A stretch of DNA of 64,000 nucleotides from Sphingobacterium sp. B16(2022) (GTDB lineage: Bacteria > Bacteroidota > Bacteroidia > Sphingobacteriales > Sphingobacteriaceae). The notes beneath the pieces were generated by a model. That model saw only the letters and a list, made by a program, of their open reading frames with translations, did not search any database and was not told where the DNA came from. The stretch is from NCBI RefSeq assembly GCF_012030425.1, contig NZ_JAAUVN010000005.1, positions 310,001 through 374,000 on the forward strand, written 5' to 3'. Position numbers and translations under genes: made by a program. Shown piece by piece: positions 8,901 through 19,100 of this stretch. The first letter of the stretch is position 1. The number at the start of each line of letters is the position of its first letter.

Positions 8901-9476
8901 CCAGAATTTCCGACCATACAATTCCAGAATGATGTGAATGTAGGTAAAGTATGGGGTGTCGAGTTTGAAGTGGTTAAAAACTTGGGAACGTTGATCGATC
9001 CTTTACGCAATTTCTTCTTAGGCTCCAACCTCATGCTTGCTCAAAGTGAGATCCAAAAATCAGCAGCGCGCTATGAAGCTAATCGCTCGTTGGATCGACA
9101 TTCACCAAAAAATAGCCCCCTGTTTGAACAAGCTCCCTATTCGATCAACGCTTGGTTAAATTATGATAATGATCAATCAGGAACAGATCTAACGATGACC
9201 TTTAATATGGTCGGCGAACGCTTGGTCCAGATCAATCTAACGGGTGAGCCAGATCTATATACACAGCCAGTGCCTTATCTGGACTTTGTATTTAGTCAAC
9301 GGATCAATAAAAGAATTCAATTTAAGGGCTTTGCCAAAAATATCATGAATCCAGCGATTAAAACGGTGTATGCTAATCCGCAAACGGGAGGAAAATGGTA
9401 CGGCAACGAGTACATCAACCGTAGTTATAAACGCGGTGCGGAAATCATGGTAGGCTTTACATATAATTTATTGTAG
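5997..9476 (+). CDS. TonB-dependent receptor with STN signalling domain
   Basis: A 1159-residue outer-membrane receptor. A signal peptide ends near SASTFGQ (about residue 30). An STN (secretin/TonB short N-terminal) domain covers about 32-102, a CarboxypepD_reg-like beta-sandwich about 122-205, the plug about 222-335 (VTGVTVTDDKYVAVRGLGDR), and a 22-strand barrel the rest, ending in an aromatic-rich strand. The STN domain should talk to the FecR protein encoded just upstream. A SusC-type receptor would normally be followed by SusD; here none follows, and lipoproteins with DUF4397 and fasciclin domains take that place. The substrate cannot be deduced. The next gene starts 2 nt after the stop. 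Confidence 0.93.
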   Translation: MNFYQCMRVMKITMMLMTCLLVQVSASTFGQRITLNKQNSNIPSILQEFRKQSQYDFFYDTELFKNTKPIHINLKDASIEQALMACFSDLPFRYVIKNKLVVVTDAPENAGSKSKPEQQQFTMTGRVQDVNNKAALAGVTIRVKGLSLGATTDASGNFTIIVPKSTQVFVFTLLGYQSREVSINAAERNILIQLRSASTALDEVEVRVQARRKANTEVAVLEERKRASIVQDAISAELIQRTGSITTTQALQRVTGVTVTDDKYVAVRGLGDRSVIGQLNGVRLASSDPDRSSIPLDLVPASLLDNITIYKTVTPDKPADAASGIVELKTKSVPDRMTFEVIAQTGLNSNIGMGGKYNSFWNSEMGFLGTKINNKNLSTDFLHLAKEYPAGLSSIHNLIANSNYSNDAYQEVGRINGIMQGFDPVMTSTYKKAPLNQLYSATFGNSYDLFNKRHKLGVILGGNYYRRTTDISGGDLTQYSIYQGVVTGNPDVYSVRNIPNYITPNSLYMGKYQTYKENTGTETLNYGTLVGLTYRFNPQHEISMQYLGSWGGETKSTHLNGRYEYTGLPGEVRSTTYSLKQTFRNLNTFNLQGEHKFLKGDLSPRLSYNVASSKSKQNDPDFRFASLADYIPRGGGYYSRPVVGANNGETEEVYTQHLYALTSGYVNGFGTYGIMQAEPNGRRWRNLTEQNYNYKADISIPFRLLGQKQEFKTGVNYLFRDRDFTENQLFLPGSNFTRNKALPLYDVEGNLNRLVSNEIIGVKIPAAGQGEGMMPIGGFLYNSQKSPNNYTGYFETNALYGMLDLKLTDRFRMAGGVRFEMTNIGSTVDTAGVFLDPSLTTGANGEAPIPLNPIDPNSVYKTGYKPFYSLNATFTLNDNMNFRGAVNTTLARPELREITNVFEFDAFQMGLVVGNPNLKNQCTQNADFRWEWFPAKGEVIAVSAFGKRIENQLVKVFNLETQGLAATYPEFPTIQFQNDVNVGKVWGVEFEVVKNLGTLIDPLRNFFLGSNLMLAQSEIQKSAARYEANRSLDRHSPKNSPLFEQAPYSINAWLNYDNDQSGTDLTMTFNMVGERLVQINLTGEPDLYTQPVPYLDFVFSQRINKRIQFKGFAKNIMNPAIKTVYANPQTGGKWYGNEYINRSYKRGAEIMVGFTYNLL

Positions 9477-9478
9477 TC

Positions 9479-11275
9479 ATGCGATATCAAAAATTAGACT
9501 TTAAACAGTACAAACGCGATCATACGCAACAAGCTTATTGGTTTCGCCTAGTGGATAACCACCTCATGTATGTGGCCATTTTATTTTTCACATTCGTGTT
9601 CACGGCCTGTCAGAAAGAAAAAATGGATATGGGTGTTGACAATCGGGCGGTAACGGAAAACCGTGAACGATCAAATGTGCGGATTATAAATATGGCTGGA
9701 TTTAATCAGGTTATTTCAGGTAAAGATAGTTTAACCAATTTTATCGTACGTCGTCCAGACGCTCCAGATACTGATCGCTATCCGGGTACATCCTATTTTC
9801 CTGTAGACGGACGATTGGGTAAAAGCTGGGTAATTCCACAGGATCTCTTTAACCAACAGGATCAAGTAAAGCTTACGTTGGGGATACGTCATTATCAGGG
9901 GGCTTTAGATCGGGACATTACTTTTCAGGCTGCCAACGATTACCGTAAACCGATGGATTATTTCTTGATGCCTACGTTATTTATGGATGGACAACCGGAT
10001 ATAGTAGCGGTGCCACGTGCGGTTTCCGCTCCTTCAAAACCGGATCATTTTAAAATCCGAGTCGTCAATCTGGGTGGTCCTATCAAACATCAGACCATGG
10101 GCCTTTTGGGTATGCAGGAAGATATTACGGGGGCCGTATCTCTAGCGTATGCCGATGGTACATTGGTCAGTACACAAACCAATAATATACAGACAAATGC
10201 AGTAGCTTCTGATTATATTGAACTGCCTTATGGTACCTATCAGTTTAGGTTATTGCTCCAAGACGGAAGGCAGATTCCAGCTTTGGGAGCAGATACTTAC
10301 GCATACACTGTCCTTCATCCGTCGACATCCACGATCGCTATCGATCATTCGAGCAATAGCAATTTGCATTACGCTCCCGTCACGACCTATCAACCCGGTG
10401 GCGTGTATACCTTGTTGGTTGCTCCCGGAGAATTTAATTACTACGTCGATGAAATCGGAAATACCTCTTCCTATTATCAGAATGCTTTTCAGGTATTGAC
10501 CGATGTAGCAGCTCCTGCCAACCGGACCTATTCCCGTATTCAAGCAGCTAATGCGCGAGCAGGTCAACCGGTCAATTTTCGGGTTGATGGTAAACCACTA
10601 GCCGATGCTTTGGCTTTTGGTCAGGCCAGTAATTATCTCAATATGATTCAGGGAACACATAGGATAGAAGCATTGGATGCATCAGGCAAAGTATTGGCTT
10701 CTTTGGAGCAGGCGATGCAACCGGCACAAAATTATACCATTTGGCTTTATCCCCAACAAGATGGTAAACCTCAACTGCTATTAGTAGCCAATGACTTAAG
10801 TGGTTCGGTCTATACAGGAGCTCAGGATGATGCCAGTTTTGCCCGTTTACAATATCAGTTTTATTTCCCAAAACGCTTTTTAAACTTATCCATTGGAAAT
10901 CCATATGTGACGTTTACCGTGGGCAATGGACAGTCTCCTGCCACGTCTTTCGATAATCGGGACGCGGTAGAAAATCTACAACCTGGAATTCCGAAGATGG
11001 AAAGACCATATATCGGATATCGAACACTCTATAATCCTTTTGAATTTATGGTCTATCGTTCTACACCTGATGTCGTTCCGGGTATTTGGGCAAGCGATAT
11101 CAGCGTGTTGACACACGAAGCTTTTATCGCCAATAAAAAACTTTACGAGAAATCAGGACGCCCCGAACCCATACAGGAAGCAGGCGTATATACGGTTTCT
11201 CTTATTGGCAAGAGTGCAAAAGATGCTACTGCGACCGATAAAGCAAGAATGATTTTAGTTAAACATACCCGATAA
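9479..11275 (+). CDS. DUF4397-type surface lipoprotein
   Basis: A 598-residue lipoprotein. The signal segment YVAILFFTFVFTAC ends in a lipobox Cys44; a shorter start at Met30 would give a normal-length signal peptide. At least two modules resemble DUF4397 (for example RVVNLGGPIKH near residue 197 and YSRIQAANARAGQPVNFRVDGKPL near 352), a beta-sandwich found in secreted proteins of Bacteroidota. It starts 2 nt after the receptor stop, so the two are co-transcribed and probably translationally coupled. It may be the substrate-capturing partner of the receptor in place of SusD (inference). No catalytic motif is visible. Confidence 0.75.
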   Translation: MRYQKLDFKQYKRDHTQQAYWFRLVDNHLMYVAILFFTFVFTACQKEKMDMGVDNRAVTENRERSNVRIINMAGFNQVISGKDSLTNFIVRRPDAPDTDRYPGTSYFPVDGRLGKSWVIPQDLFNQQDQVKLTLGIRHYQGALDRDITFQAANDYRKPMDYFLMPTLFMDGQPDIVAVPRAVSAPSKPDHFKIRVVNLGGPIKHQTMGLLGMQEDITGAVSLAYADGTLVSTQTNNIQTNAVASDYIELPYGTYQFRLLLQDGRQIPALGADTYAYTVLHPSTSTIAIDHSSNSNLHYAPVTTYQPGGVYTLLVAPGEFNYYVDEIGNTSSYYQNAFQVLTDVAAPANRTYSRIQAANARAGQPVNFRVDGKPLADALAFGQASNYLNMIQGTHRIEALDASGKVLASLEQAMQPAQNYTIWLYPQQDGKPQLLLVANDLSGSVYTGAQDDASFARLQYQFYFPKRFLNLSIGNPYVTFTVGNGQSPATSFDNRDAVENLQPGIPKMERPYIGYRTLYNPFEFMVYRSTPDVVPGIWASDISVLTHEAFIANKKLYEKSGRPEPIQEAGVYTVSLIGKSAKDATATDKARMILVKHTR

Positions 11276-11324
11276 TGGAAGGCATAAGTATTCTTGTCTG
11301 ACCATGATTTAAAAAAATATTGAT

Positions 11325-12530
11325 ATGAAAAATCAACGATTAACGATTTACTTAGCACTATGGCTGCTCTGTGTTTCCCTATTTACAAGTTGTAATAAGG
11401 TGGAATATACAGCCATCGCCGAACCTGCCTATCTACGGGTGTTCAACAACCTCAATTATGTTCAGACCTTAGGCAGTAAAGATGATAAAGTGCCCTATTT
11501 CTGTATGTTGATCAATCCTACCTTTGGTGTAGGAGGAGCAATAACAGGAGCCGAGATTGTAGGTGACTTTCTGGATAAAAGGGCAGCTTATGCACCCCCT
11601 TATCCCTCACATATCGGAAATAGTACCACAGTGGATAATCCAGAATATCCAGGTAAAGAAAATGTACTGGTAGGCCCTATCTTAAACGGATTTGATTTAA
11701 GCAGCTGGGCTCAAGTTCCGTCGGGAGACCTGCGCATTATTTTCGCCTATCGACCAAAGAACAGCATTCCTTTTTTGGAATTAGAAAGTCACCTGAAGAC
11801 GGATGTTTTAATCGATACGGTGATCCATCTAGCAAGTAAAGAGGTGTATACCCTGCATCTGCTGCAAAAAGATTTTGTGACCAAAACGCATGGATTGCTC
11901 TTGCGTCAGGAGAATTTTCATAAACTGCCACTTTCTGATTCCTTGGTCTATGTCAATTTTTACAACATGAGTGCAACAGGCTTCTTAGAGGCCGATCTGA
12001 CTTTGAAAGATGATGATTACTTATTGCGGAGTTTTAAAAATGGGATCAAAGACGAGATGAATATCTTTCTTTCGCTGTATGAAAGTCAAGAAAAACCTTT
12101 TGTTCAAGCACAGACAGTACCTGGTTATAAAGGTAAATTTTTAACGCGATTGACCCGTAATAATACCAACGCTGCGGTCAGTCCTTATGTGAGTTTTCCG
12201 CTGTGGGCAAGTAGTAAAAGTAACGGTATCCAGACTGATATCTGGCAACGGTTTGATTTCTTTATCCCAGGTATGGATATTACCAATAATCCTTTTTTCT
12301 CCGGTGATATCGCTACCGGAGGCAATTGGGCATCCGTGAACTGCCTGAAGAATGGCAAAGTATCATTAGAAGGATCTGATAATGGAACGCAGTTGCCGAA
12401 CCTCTTGGTCAATGTGCATTCCGGCACCCATAATCCACAAACTTTTGCAACAGTCAACACATTAGAAGTGGTCAATGGCCGGATTTACCTGACCACCATT
12501 CAACGCAAATATGCACCACCAGTTTATTAA
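11325..12530 (+). CDS. Lipoprotein of the fasciclin locus, DUF4397-like
   Basis: A 401-residue secreted lipoprotein with signal sequence and lipobox LFTSC (Cys23). Beta-rich segments such as YLRVFNNLNYVQTL and SLVYVNFYNMSATGF are reminiscent of DUF4397 but weak, so the family call is tentative. It lies 49 bp after the first lipoprotein and 23 bp before a fasciclin gene, within the sigma-controlled array. Function is unknown; a surface-exposed binding or assembly role with the receptor is inferred from position only. Confidence 0.6.
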   Translation: MKNQRLTIYLALWLLCVSLFTSCNKVEYTAIAEPAYLRVFNNLNYVQTLGSKDDKVPYFCMLINPTFGVGGAITGAEIVGDFLDKRAAYAPPYPSHIGNSTTVDNPEYPGKENVLVGPILNGFDLSSWAQVPSGDLRIIFAYRPKNSIPFLELESHLKTDVLIDTVIHLASKEVYTLHLLQKDFVTKTHGLLLRQENFHKLPLSDSLVYVNFYNMSATGFLEADLTLKDDDYLLRSFKNGIKDEMNIFLSLYESQEKPFVQAQTVPGYKGKFLTRLTRNNTNAAVSPYVSFPLWASSKSNGIQTDIWQRFDFFIPGMDITNNPFFSGDIATGGNWASVNCLKNGKVSLEGSDNGTQLPNLLVNVHSGTHNPQTFATVNTLEVVNGRIYLTTIQRKYAPPVY

Positions 12531-12553
12531 CAGTTAGCTAGGAGATTTTAAAT

Positions 12554-13642
12554 ATGAACTATAAGATAATCGATAAGAGATGGTATCCAGTAAGGCAGTA
12601 CGTATTATTTATGCTTTCGTTTTTCCTTTTCTCTTGTGAACATCCCGATTTAACGGTGGTCGTACCCAACGAGAACTTACGTCCAGCATCGGATTTTATC
12701 AAAAATAATTATGAAATGACCTTATTCAGTGCTGCGCTGGAAAAAGTGGGATTGGCATCAACATTAAATGAAAAGGGACCTTATACCGTTTTGGTGCCTA
12801 CAGATGCCGCATTTAATGAATTAGGCATATTTAGACCTTCAGATTTTGATAAGATGAATCTGGACAGTTTAAAAAAAGTGATCCAATACCATATTCTTCC
12901 TCGCCGTATGCTCTTGCGGGATATCCCATCAAATGGGGTAGATGTGCGCTATGCCACGCTAGCCGGTTCGGAGTTATATGCTTCGCTAGGTTCGGTGGGA
13001 CCAAATGGTGGTACGCCTACAAATGAGCTTTTTTTCAGTGGAGCAAAGGCGTCTAGAAAAGATGTGATTTTAGCCAATGGCGTTTTGTATGTTTTGGATA
13101 AAATGATGAAACCACAATTTGATACCTCTATTCAGGCTTGGTTGGCAGCACGTCCTACCTACCGTGTTTTTGTAAGTGGGTTGAAGAAATTTGGTTTATG
13201 GGATCAACTGGCAACGAATGGGCCCTTCACCATCTTTGCGCCGACCAATGAAGCATTGGAAGAAGTGGGTATTACCGAAGAAACATTACAGACATTAAGC
13301 CCAGAAAAATATCGTGCTGATGTGCTGTTTGGATCTTACCTCATCTATGACAAACACTTTTTTGTATCCGATGCTAAAGTCATGGGGATCATTGCGACTA
13401 CTGGGGGCTATACCTATCAGTTAAAGAACAATCTGCATGAGATGAGTTTTGCTGCCGGAGAGGAGTACCCCAGTTTTATATTAAGTTACTACCTCAGATT
13501 ACGTGCAGACCGTACCGTCACAGCACCCATAATTGCTCAAGTATCGTATGGAATCAGGGCAAAGATGGACTATCTGTGTCGTAATGGTGTGATACATGAT
13601 CTTAATCAAGGATTGGTAAGACCTGAACAGGCTATTAAATAA
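12554..13642 (+). CDS. Fasciclin (FAS1) domain lipoprotein, first of three
   Basis: A 362-residue lipoprotein with lipobox LFSC (Cys28). Two FAS1 domains can be seen: about 45-195, with MTLFSAALEKVGLASTLNE and GPYTVLVPTDAAFNELG, and about 200-360, with RVFVSGLKKFGLWDQL and GPFTIFAPTNEALEEVG. The H1 (TVFAPTN-like) boxes are well kept; FAS1 is a known adhesion and polysaccharide- or protein-binding fold. It is in the same direction and 23 bp after the previous lipoprotein gene. Probably surface-displayed; ligand unknown. Confidence 0.88.
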   Translation: MNYKIIDKRWYPVRQYVLFMLSFFLFSCEHPDLTVVVPNENLRPASDFIKNNYEMTLFSAALEKVGLASTLNEKGPYTVLVPTDAAFNELGIFRPSDFDKMNLDSLKKVIQYHILPRRMLLRDIPSNGVDVRYATLAGSELYASLGSVGPNGGTPTNELFFSGAKASRKDVILANGVLYVLDKMMKPQFDTSIQAWLAARPTYRVFVSGLKKFGLWDQLATNGPFTIFAPTNEALEEVGITEETLQTLSPEKYRADVLFGSYLIYDKHFFVSDAKVMGIIATTGGYTYQLKNNLHEMSFAAGEEYPSFILSYYLRLRADRTVTAPIIAQVSYGIRAKMDYLCRNGVIHDLNQGLVRPEQAIK

Positions 13643-13653
13643 TATCACAAATT

Positions 13654-15012
13654 ATGCTGATGAAAATGCAACAAATCAATACAATATATAGGCTGGCCTT
13701 TATGGGCTTGCTCATGACGCTGTTATTTGCCGCCTGTAAAAAAACAGAGTTTATGCCTGCAGCGGAAGGCGAGCAGGTCCCGTATAAACCTGATGCGACC
13801 GAGAGTGTTACCGAAATATTAGGTAAAAATCCGGATGCGACATTATTTTATACGGCTTGGAAAAAGAGCAGCATGGAGGAGAAAATCAAGGAAAAAGGAG
13901 GGAATACAACCTATACCTTGTTGGTTCCCAACAATGCGGCGATGATCGCATCGGGACTGACCGAAGCAAAGATTGCACAAATGCCACGGGCAGATGTAGA
14001 CAGCCTCCTGTTATTTTATACGGTTTTGGGTATGATATCCCATGATGAACTTCGAGATAATAGTTTACCTGTAAAAAGTATGCTGATGAATCCGGGTTTA
14101 CGAGTTCCTTTTTATGAAGGTGGAGTGGGATCAGGTCTTGGCCAACGATATGATCCCTACTATTACAAACATTATCTGGCTATACGCGATGAACAATTGC
14201 TGATCAATGGAAAGAAAACCGGTAAAATGAAGTATCAACCGGCACGTAATGGTGCACTTTATTTTTTGGAGCAAACCGTTACCAAACCGACAAAAACTGT
14301 TTTGGAAGCCTTGGAGCAGGATGGGCGTTTTACCATGTTTCTCGAATTGCAACGCCTTTCTGATGATGCTTTCGTGGAAGTGATGGTGACTCAAATGGAG
14401 CCTTTATTTGGCTATAAAATGTCACCTGAAGAATATTGGCAGAATTTTCCTGATGCGCGGGAGCCTTATACAAAAAAATGGCTAATTGGACCAACACCTA
14501 ATCCCGATTATGCTGATCCCAACATCACCATTTCGACTTGGTTTGCTCCGACAGATGCCGCCTTTAAGCATGCTGGATTTAATTCTGTAGCAGAAATGCT
14601 TCAATTCAATGAGACTCGTGGTCATGTGTTTTTTGATGAAGGAACGTTTCAACCGACTGGTGGCTATCCTTTGGATAGTATCGTTAACTATCATCGGGAT
14701 TGGGGACGTTTTTTTGCGATCCAGGATCCTAGTTATGGGTTAGCCTATCCCAATAGTACGGTATTTTTTAGTAATGATCTGACTGCAGACTTCTTACAGG
14801 ATTATTACGTCAATATCGGTGGAAATGCGCAGGTGCAGTATGCCTATAAAAATCCTTTCGCTTTTACAGCATCCAATGGAAAGCTATCCATGACCATAAA
14901 AGAAAGTGGCGGTACACCTGTACAGATCATCGAAACAGATATCAATACCCTCAATGGACCGATACATGTTGCTGACAATCTGCTGTTGCCTAAGGGATTT
15001 AAATTAAAGTAG
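13654..15012 (+). CDS. Fasciclin-domain lipoprotein, second of three
   Basis: A 452-residue lipoprotein with lipobox LFAAC (Cys28). The first FAS1 domain (about 45-210) carries DATLFYTAWKKSSMEEKI and TYTLLVPNNAAMIASGL. A second, more divergent one (about 215-450) holds ISTWFAPTDAAFKHAGF followed by a long insertion, making the protein larger than its two neighbours. It begins 11 bp after the first fasciclin gene, so co-transcription is near certain. The start could also be Met3 or Met5. A surface binding role is inferred from the fold. Confidence 0.85.
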   Translation: MLMKMQQINTIYRLAFMGLLMTLLFAACKKTEFMPAAEGEQVPYKPDATESVTEILGKNPDATLFYTAWKKSSMEEKIKEKGGNTTYTLLVPNNAAMIASGLTEAKIAQMPRADVDSLLLFYTVLGMISHDELRDNSLPVKSMLMNPGLRVPFYEGGVGSGLGQRYDPYYYKHYLAIRDEQLLINGKKTGKMKYQPARNGALYFLEQTVTKPTKTVLEALEQDGRFTMFLELQRLSDDAFVEVMVTQMEPLFGYKMSPEEYWQNFPDAREPYTKKWLIGPTPNPDYADPNITISTWFAPTDAAFKHAGFNSVAEMLQFNETRGHVFFDEGTFQPTGGYPLDSIVNYHRDWGRFFAIQDPSYGLAYPNSTVFFSNDLTADFLQDYYVNIGGNAQVQYAYKNPFAFTASNGKLSMTIKESGGTPVQIIETDINTLNGPIHVADNLLLPKGFKLK

Positions 15013-15118
15013 ACGCTTAAATCGTATGGAAACTGAAAAATAACAAGATATCGATACGATTTCAGGTGAACGCTGAATAACAAAACGAGCTGGTAAGCTC
15101 ATGATTAATAAACGATAG

Positions 15119-16117
15119 ATGAAACTACAGCTAAGATATTATAAGCAATTGGGGATATTGCTTTTTGCAACTTTCATGGTTACCTCATGTAAAAAGGACG
15201 AGGTACTGAATAGTCATGACAATAATAGGGTCAATTTGGTCATAGCCGACAACTTTAATCTGTCTAGTTTTAGTGCTGTTTTACGTAAAAGCGGCATGGA
15301 TAAAGTTTTACAGGACGGAGAAGGGCCCTATACCTTATTGGCACCTTCCGATGCGGCTTTTTCAGCAGCAGGTTATGGCGATGCGGTATCAGTTTTGGCG
15401 GGAAATACGAAAGTGATCAGCAGAATTGCTCATTATCATATGTTGGATGGTAAATATGAGTTAAATAAACTTCCTTTTTTGTTTAATCAGGAATTACGCA
15501 CGCGCGGAGGAAAAATGTATGCGACCCATTGGTTAAAGGGAGGGGATACGGTATTGACGCTCAACGGCTCACGTGTACTGGCTCAAAACATCGCCGCATC
15601 CAATGGACTGATTCAGGTCTTAGATCGGGTGCTGACGCCCTATGTGCACGATTTGATTGGAAATGCTATTGCTGCTGACCCCAGTATCACCTTGTTTGCA
15701 CAAGCCTTAAAGACTTCGGGAGTTCTACAGACCATAAGTGATGCGGGTCCATATACCGTATTTGCTCCTAATAATGCAGCGATGCAAGCTTTAGGGTATA
15801 GTACGGTACAGCAGATTCTGTTGGCAGATCCGGTCAAACTCCGAAGTTTTTTGCTCTACCATATTGTGAAGGATAGACGTTTTGTATACGACTATATTCT
15901 GAGTACGGGTGCTTCAAATAAGGCGCAACAGGGCATGATGGACGGTAATAGCATCACCATCTCACTGGTATCAAATCCAAATGCTCCTAATTCTTTTCAA
16001 GGGATCAGCTTACGTGGAATAGGGAATACTTCAGAGATTAAATTACTGAAACAAGATATGTTAAGTGGAAATGGGGTATTACATGTGATCGATGGCGGTT
16101 TACGGATTACCCAATAA
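15119..16117 (+). CDS. Fasciclin-domain lipoprotein, third of three
   Basis: A 332-residue lipoprotein with lipobox MVTSC (Cys24) and two compact FAS1 domains, about 38-175 (GPYTLLAPSDAAFSAAGYGD) and about 180-330 (GPYTVFAPNNAAMQALGYS). It is the closest of the three to canonical FAS1 architecture. It sits 106 bp after the second fasciclin gene and 30 bp before the Oar-like receptor. The three proteins differ enough that they are old paralogues, not a recent tandem duplication. Confidence 0.88.
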   Translation: MKLQLRYYKQLGILLFATFMVTSCKKDEVLNSHDNNRVNLVIADNFNLSSFSAVLRKSGMDKVLQDGEGPYTLLAPSDAAFSAAGYGDAVSVLAGNTKVISRIAHYHMLDGKYELNKLPFLFNQELRTRGGKMYATHWLKGGDTVLTLNGSRVLAQNIAASNGLIQVLDRVLTPYVHDLIGNAIAADPSITLFAQALKTSGVLQTISDAGPYTVFAPNNAAMQALGYSTVQQILLADPVKLRSFLLYHIVKDRRFVYDYILSTGASNKAQQGMMDGNSITISLVSNPNAPNSFQGISLRGIGNTSEIKLLKQDMLSGNGVLHVIDGGLRITQ

Positions 16118-16147
16118 TCAAACTAGGATTAGCTAAAAGAAATTAAA

Positions 16148-19100
16148 ATGAATATTTATATCAATAGGAAGCCCAGATCAGGTCTATTTTCAGGGAAAGA
16201 TATGCTTTGGAGGATACACATACAAGTTGCCTTATGGTGTCTCGTCTTTTTTATGAGCACCTCTGGTTTTGCACAGGAAACATCTGGTGCTTTAACAGGG
16301 CGTGTGCAACATGTCGATGGGCATGCTGTTGCAGGCGCTTCAATTCTGGCTGTACATACCCCATCGGGGACACGCTATTCGCTCGCTACCGATAAAGATG
16401 GGCGCTATACCTTAAACAATCTGCGTATTGGTGGACCCTATACGGTGACCGTGAGTATGGTCGGTATGCAAAGTGATACACGTACGGATATTCAAATCCG
16501 TCTTGGTGCGGCACAGGAACTCAATTTACAAGTGCGGGAAGGTAGTCAAGCTTTGGCCGAAGTTGCTGTAACTGGACGTTCGCAGAGACAACGTGTGGAT
16601 ACGTATGGCGCAGGGCGCAATATCAGTGCTGAGCAAGTGCGCAATATGCCTACGGTGAGTCGTTCGATTACAGATGTGACCCGCCTGACACCACAAGGAA
16701 GTCGAGACAATAGTTTCGGAGGAACTAATTTCAGGTATAATAACGTCACTGTAGATGGGGCCGTCAATAACGATGCGATCGGTTTTTCACCCTCTTTGGG
16801 TGGACAGACGGGGACTTCAGGAATGGCTGGAAGCAGTACGCGTACCAACCCGATCTCCATGGATGCCATACAGGACATGCAGGTCTATCTGGCACCCTAC
16901 GATGTTAAAATCGGAAATTTTACGGGAGGTTCGGTCAATGCCGTAACTCGAAGCGGTACCAATAAAATCGAAGGCTCAGTCTATGGATATGGACGCAATG
17001 CTGCTTTAACGGGTAAAGACCGTGTGGGAAGTCTCGGTAAAATGGATCATGATTTTTATGACTACCAGTCCGGATTTAGAATTGGTTTTCCAATTATAAA
17101 AGATAAACTTTTCTTCTTTAGTAATGAAGAGATCACCTGTCGTCAAGATCCTACACAACTGTATGCAGGTACTACCGAGACAGCCCATATTCTGAGTGAG
17201 GATGATGTCAAATCGATTGCTACAGCAGTGGGTAGCCGCTATGGAGATGTATTTGATGCAGGTACAGCCGGTAAGTACACAAACTGGTCAAAATCCACTA
17301 AGTTTTTTAACCGTATCGACTGGAATATCAATGATAGACATCAATTAGCCATTCGTAATAACACGATTTTTAGCAGTGCCACTCACATGGACCGGGATCA
17401 ACAGGATTTCCGCTTTTCGAGTATGGCGTTTAAGCAAACGAATAATCAAAGCAGTACAGTAGCTGAATTGAAAAGCCGCTTTAGCAATAATCTTTCTGCT
17501 AATGCAGTACTGGGGTTTACCGTAGTAAACGATAGACGGGATCCGTTGAGCGACCCTACTCTTCCACAGGTTCAGATTCAGGGACGTACTCCAGGTACGA
17601 CAATTTACCTGGGAACTGACCGTGAAGCCAGTATTTTTGATATGCAACAGCGGACATGGGAACTAACGGCAAATCTGAACTGGAACCTTGGCCGGCATAA
17701 ACTCCTTTTTGGTACGCATAACGAGCTTTACCGTATTCGCTATGGTTTTGTGAATGCTTGGAATGGACGTGTAGACTATAATAGTATTGACGATTTTTTA
17801 AATAATAATCCTTATCGCGTACGTGGTAGTTACAACTACAAGAACAATACGCGGGATTATATTCTAGGTAATCCTGCCGCAGATTTTGGAATCAATATGT
17901 ACAGTCTTTATGTACAGGATGAGATCAGAGTAAGTGATCATTTTCGTGTTACACCGGGTTTACGTGCCGATTTTACGCAGTTGCCCGATATGCCTGTGCT
18001 TAGTGATAAGGTTCGTCATATACAGTCCGATCCGTACTTTGGTACAACTTATAATTATACGCCTTTGTCTCGGATTTCAAATGATTTTCTTAATCGCGTA
18101 CAGCTTTCACCCCGTGTGGGATTCCGTTGGGAAGTGCTGGAAGATCAAAGTTTAGTATTACGCGGTGGAGCAGGACTTTTTACAGGACGTATTCCCTTTG
18201 CATGGTTGGCATATGCTTATTATAATACAGGGGACAGCTATGGTGCTTTTGATCAGCGTGCAGATCAGAAACCTTTTGCTCCGGGAAGTGATGCGATTAA
18301 ACCCAGCCGCAATGGATTGGCCGATTTTATTGCCGCAAATGGAGCTGTAGTAAATGATCCGAAGAGTGGTAAAACGCAGGTTGATCTGGTTGATAATGGC
18401 TTTACAATGCCTCAGGTACTGCGTGGTAGTCTGGGTATTGACTATGAAACAGCGAACAACTGGAAGTTTACAGTCGAAGGTTTGTATACCAAAAATATCA
18501 GCGATGTGCTCTTTCAACAGTTGAATGTCCATGATAATCCACTTTATTATGGTTATGATATTCATCAACAGCAACCGGTGTATCAGGGTGCGGTTGATGA
18601 TCGTTTCTCGAATATTTATGTATTGAGCAATACCGATCAGGGCTACCGTTATAACATCACGGGGACAATCAGCAAGCGAATGAAGAATTTTAATGGAACA
18701 GCGAGTTATACGTACGGAGAATCAAAGGATTTGAGCAACGGGGTGCGTAATTCTATGGAATCAAATTGGCAACTGAACCAATCGCTTATACCAAACAATC
18801 CAAAGTTAGCCTATAGTAATTTTGATATCCGCCACCGCATCGTTTCCAGTATCAGTTACGATCATTATTGGCGAACGGCTGGAAAAACAAACATCACCTT
18901 GTTTATCAGTGCACAATCGGGCTCTCCCTTTACTTATGGCATAGTAAACAACAGTATTCAAGGATTACCACAACAGGTGAGTTTAGTCTATGTACCAAAT
19001 CCGGAGGAAGCAATCCGTTATTTTAAAGATATTCCTAGTGGAAACACGGCGGTACAACAAGCTGAAGCATTTAACAAGTACATCGATGGCAATGCTTATC

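Noticed and set aside
12554..16117. Recent tandem duplication of the three fasciclin genes
   Set aside because: The proteins differ widely in length and sequence beyond the FAS1 boxes, so the duplication is old; no nucleotide repeat is visible.
18158..18574. 138-codon open frame on the minus strand
   Set aside because: Antisense shadow of the Oar-like receptor with implausible Ile/Cys-rich composition.
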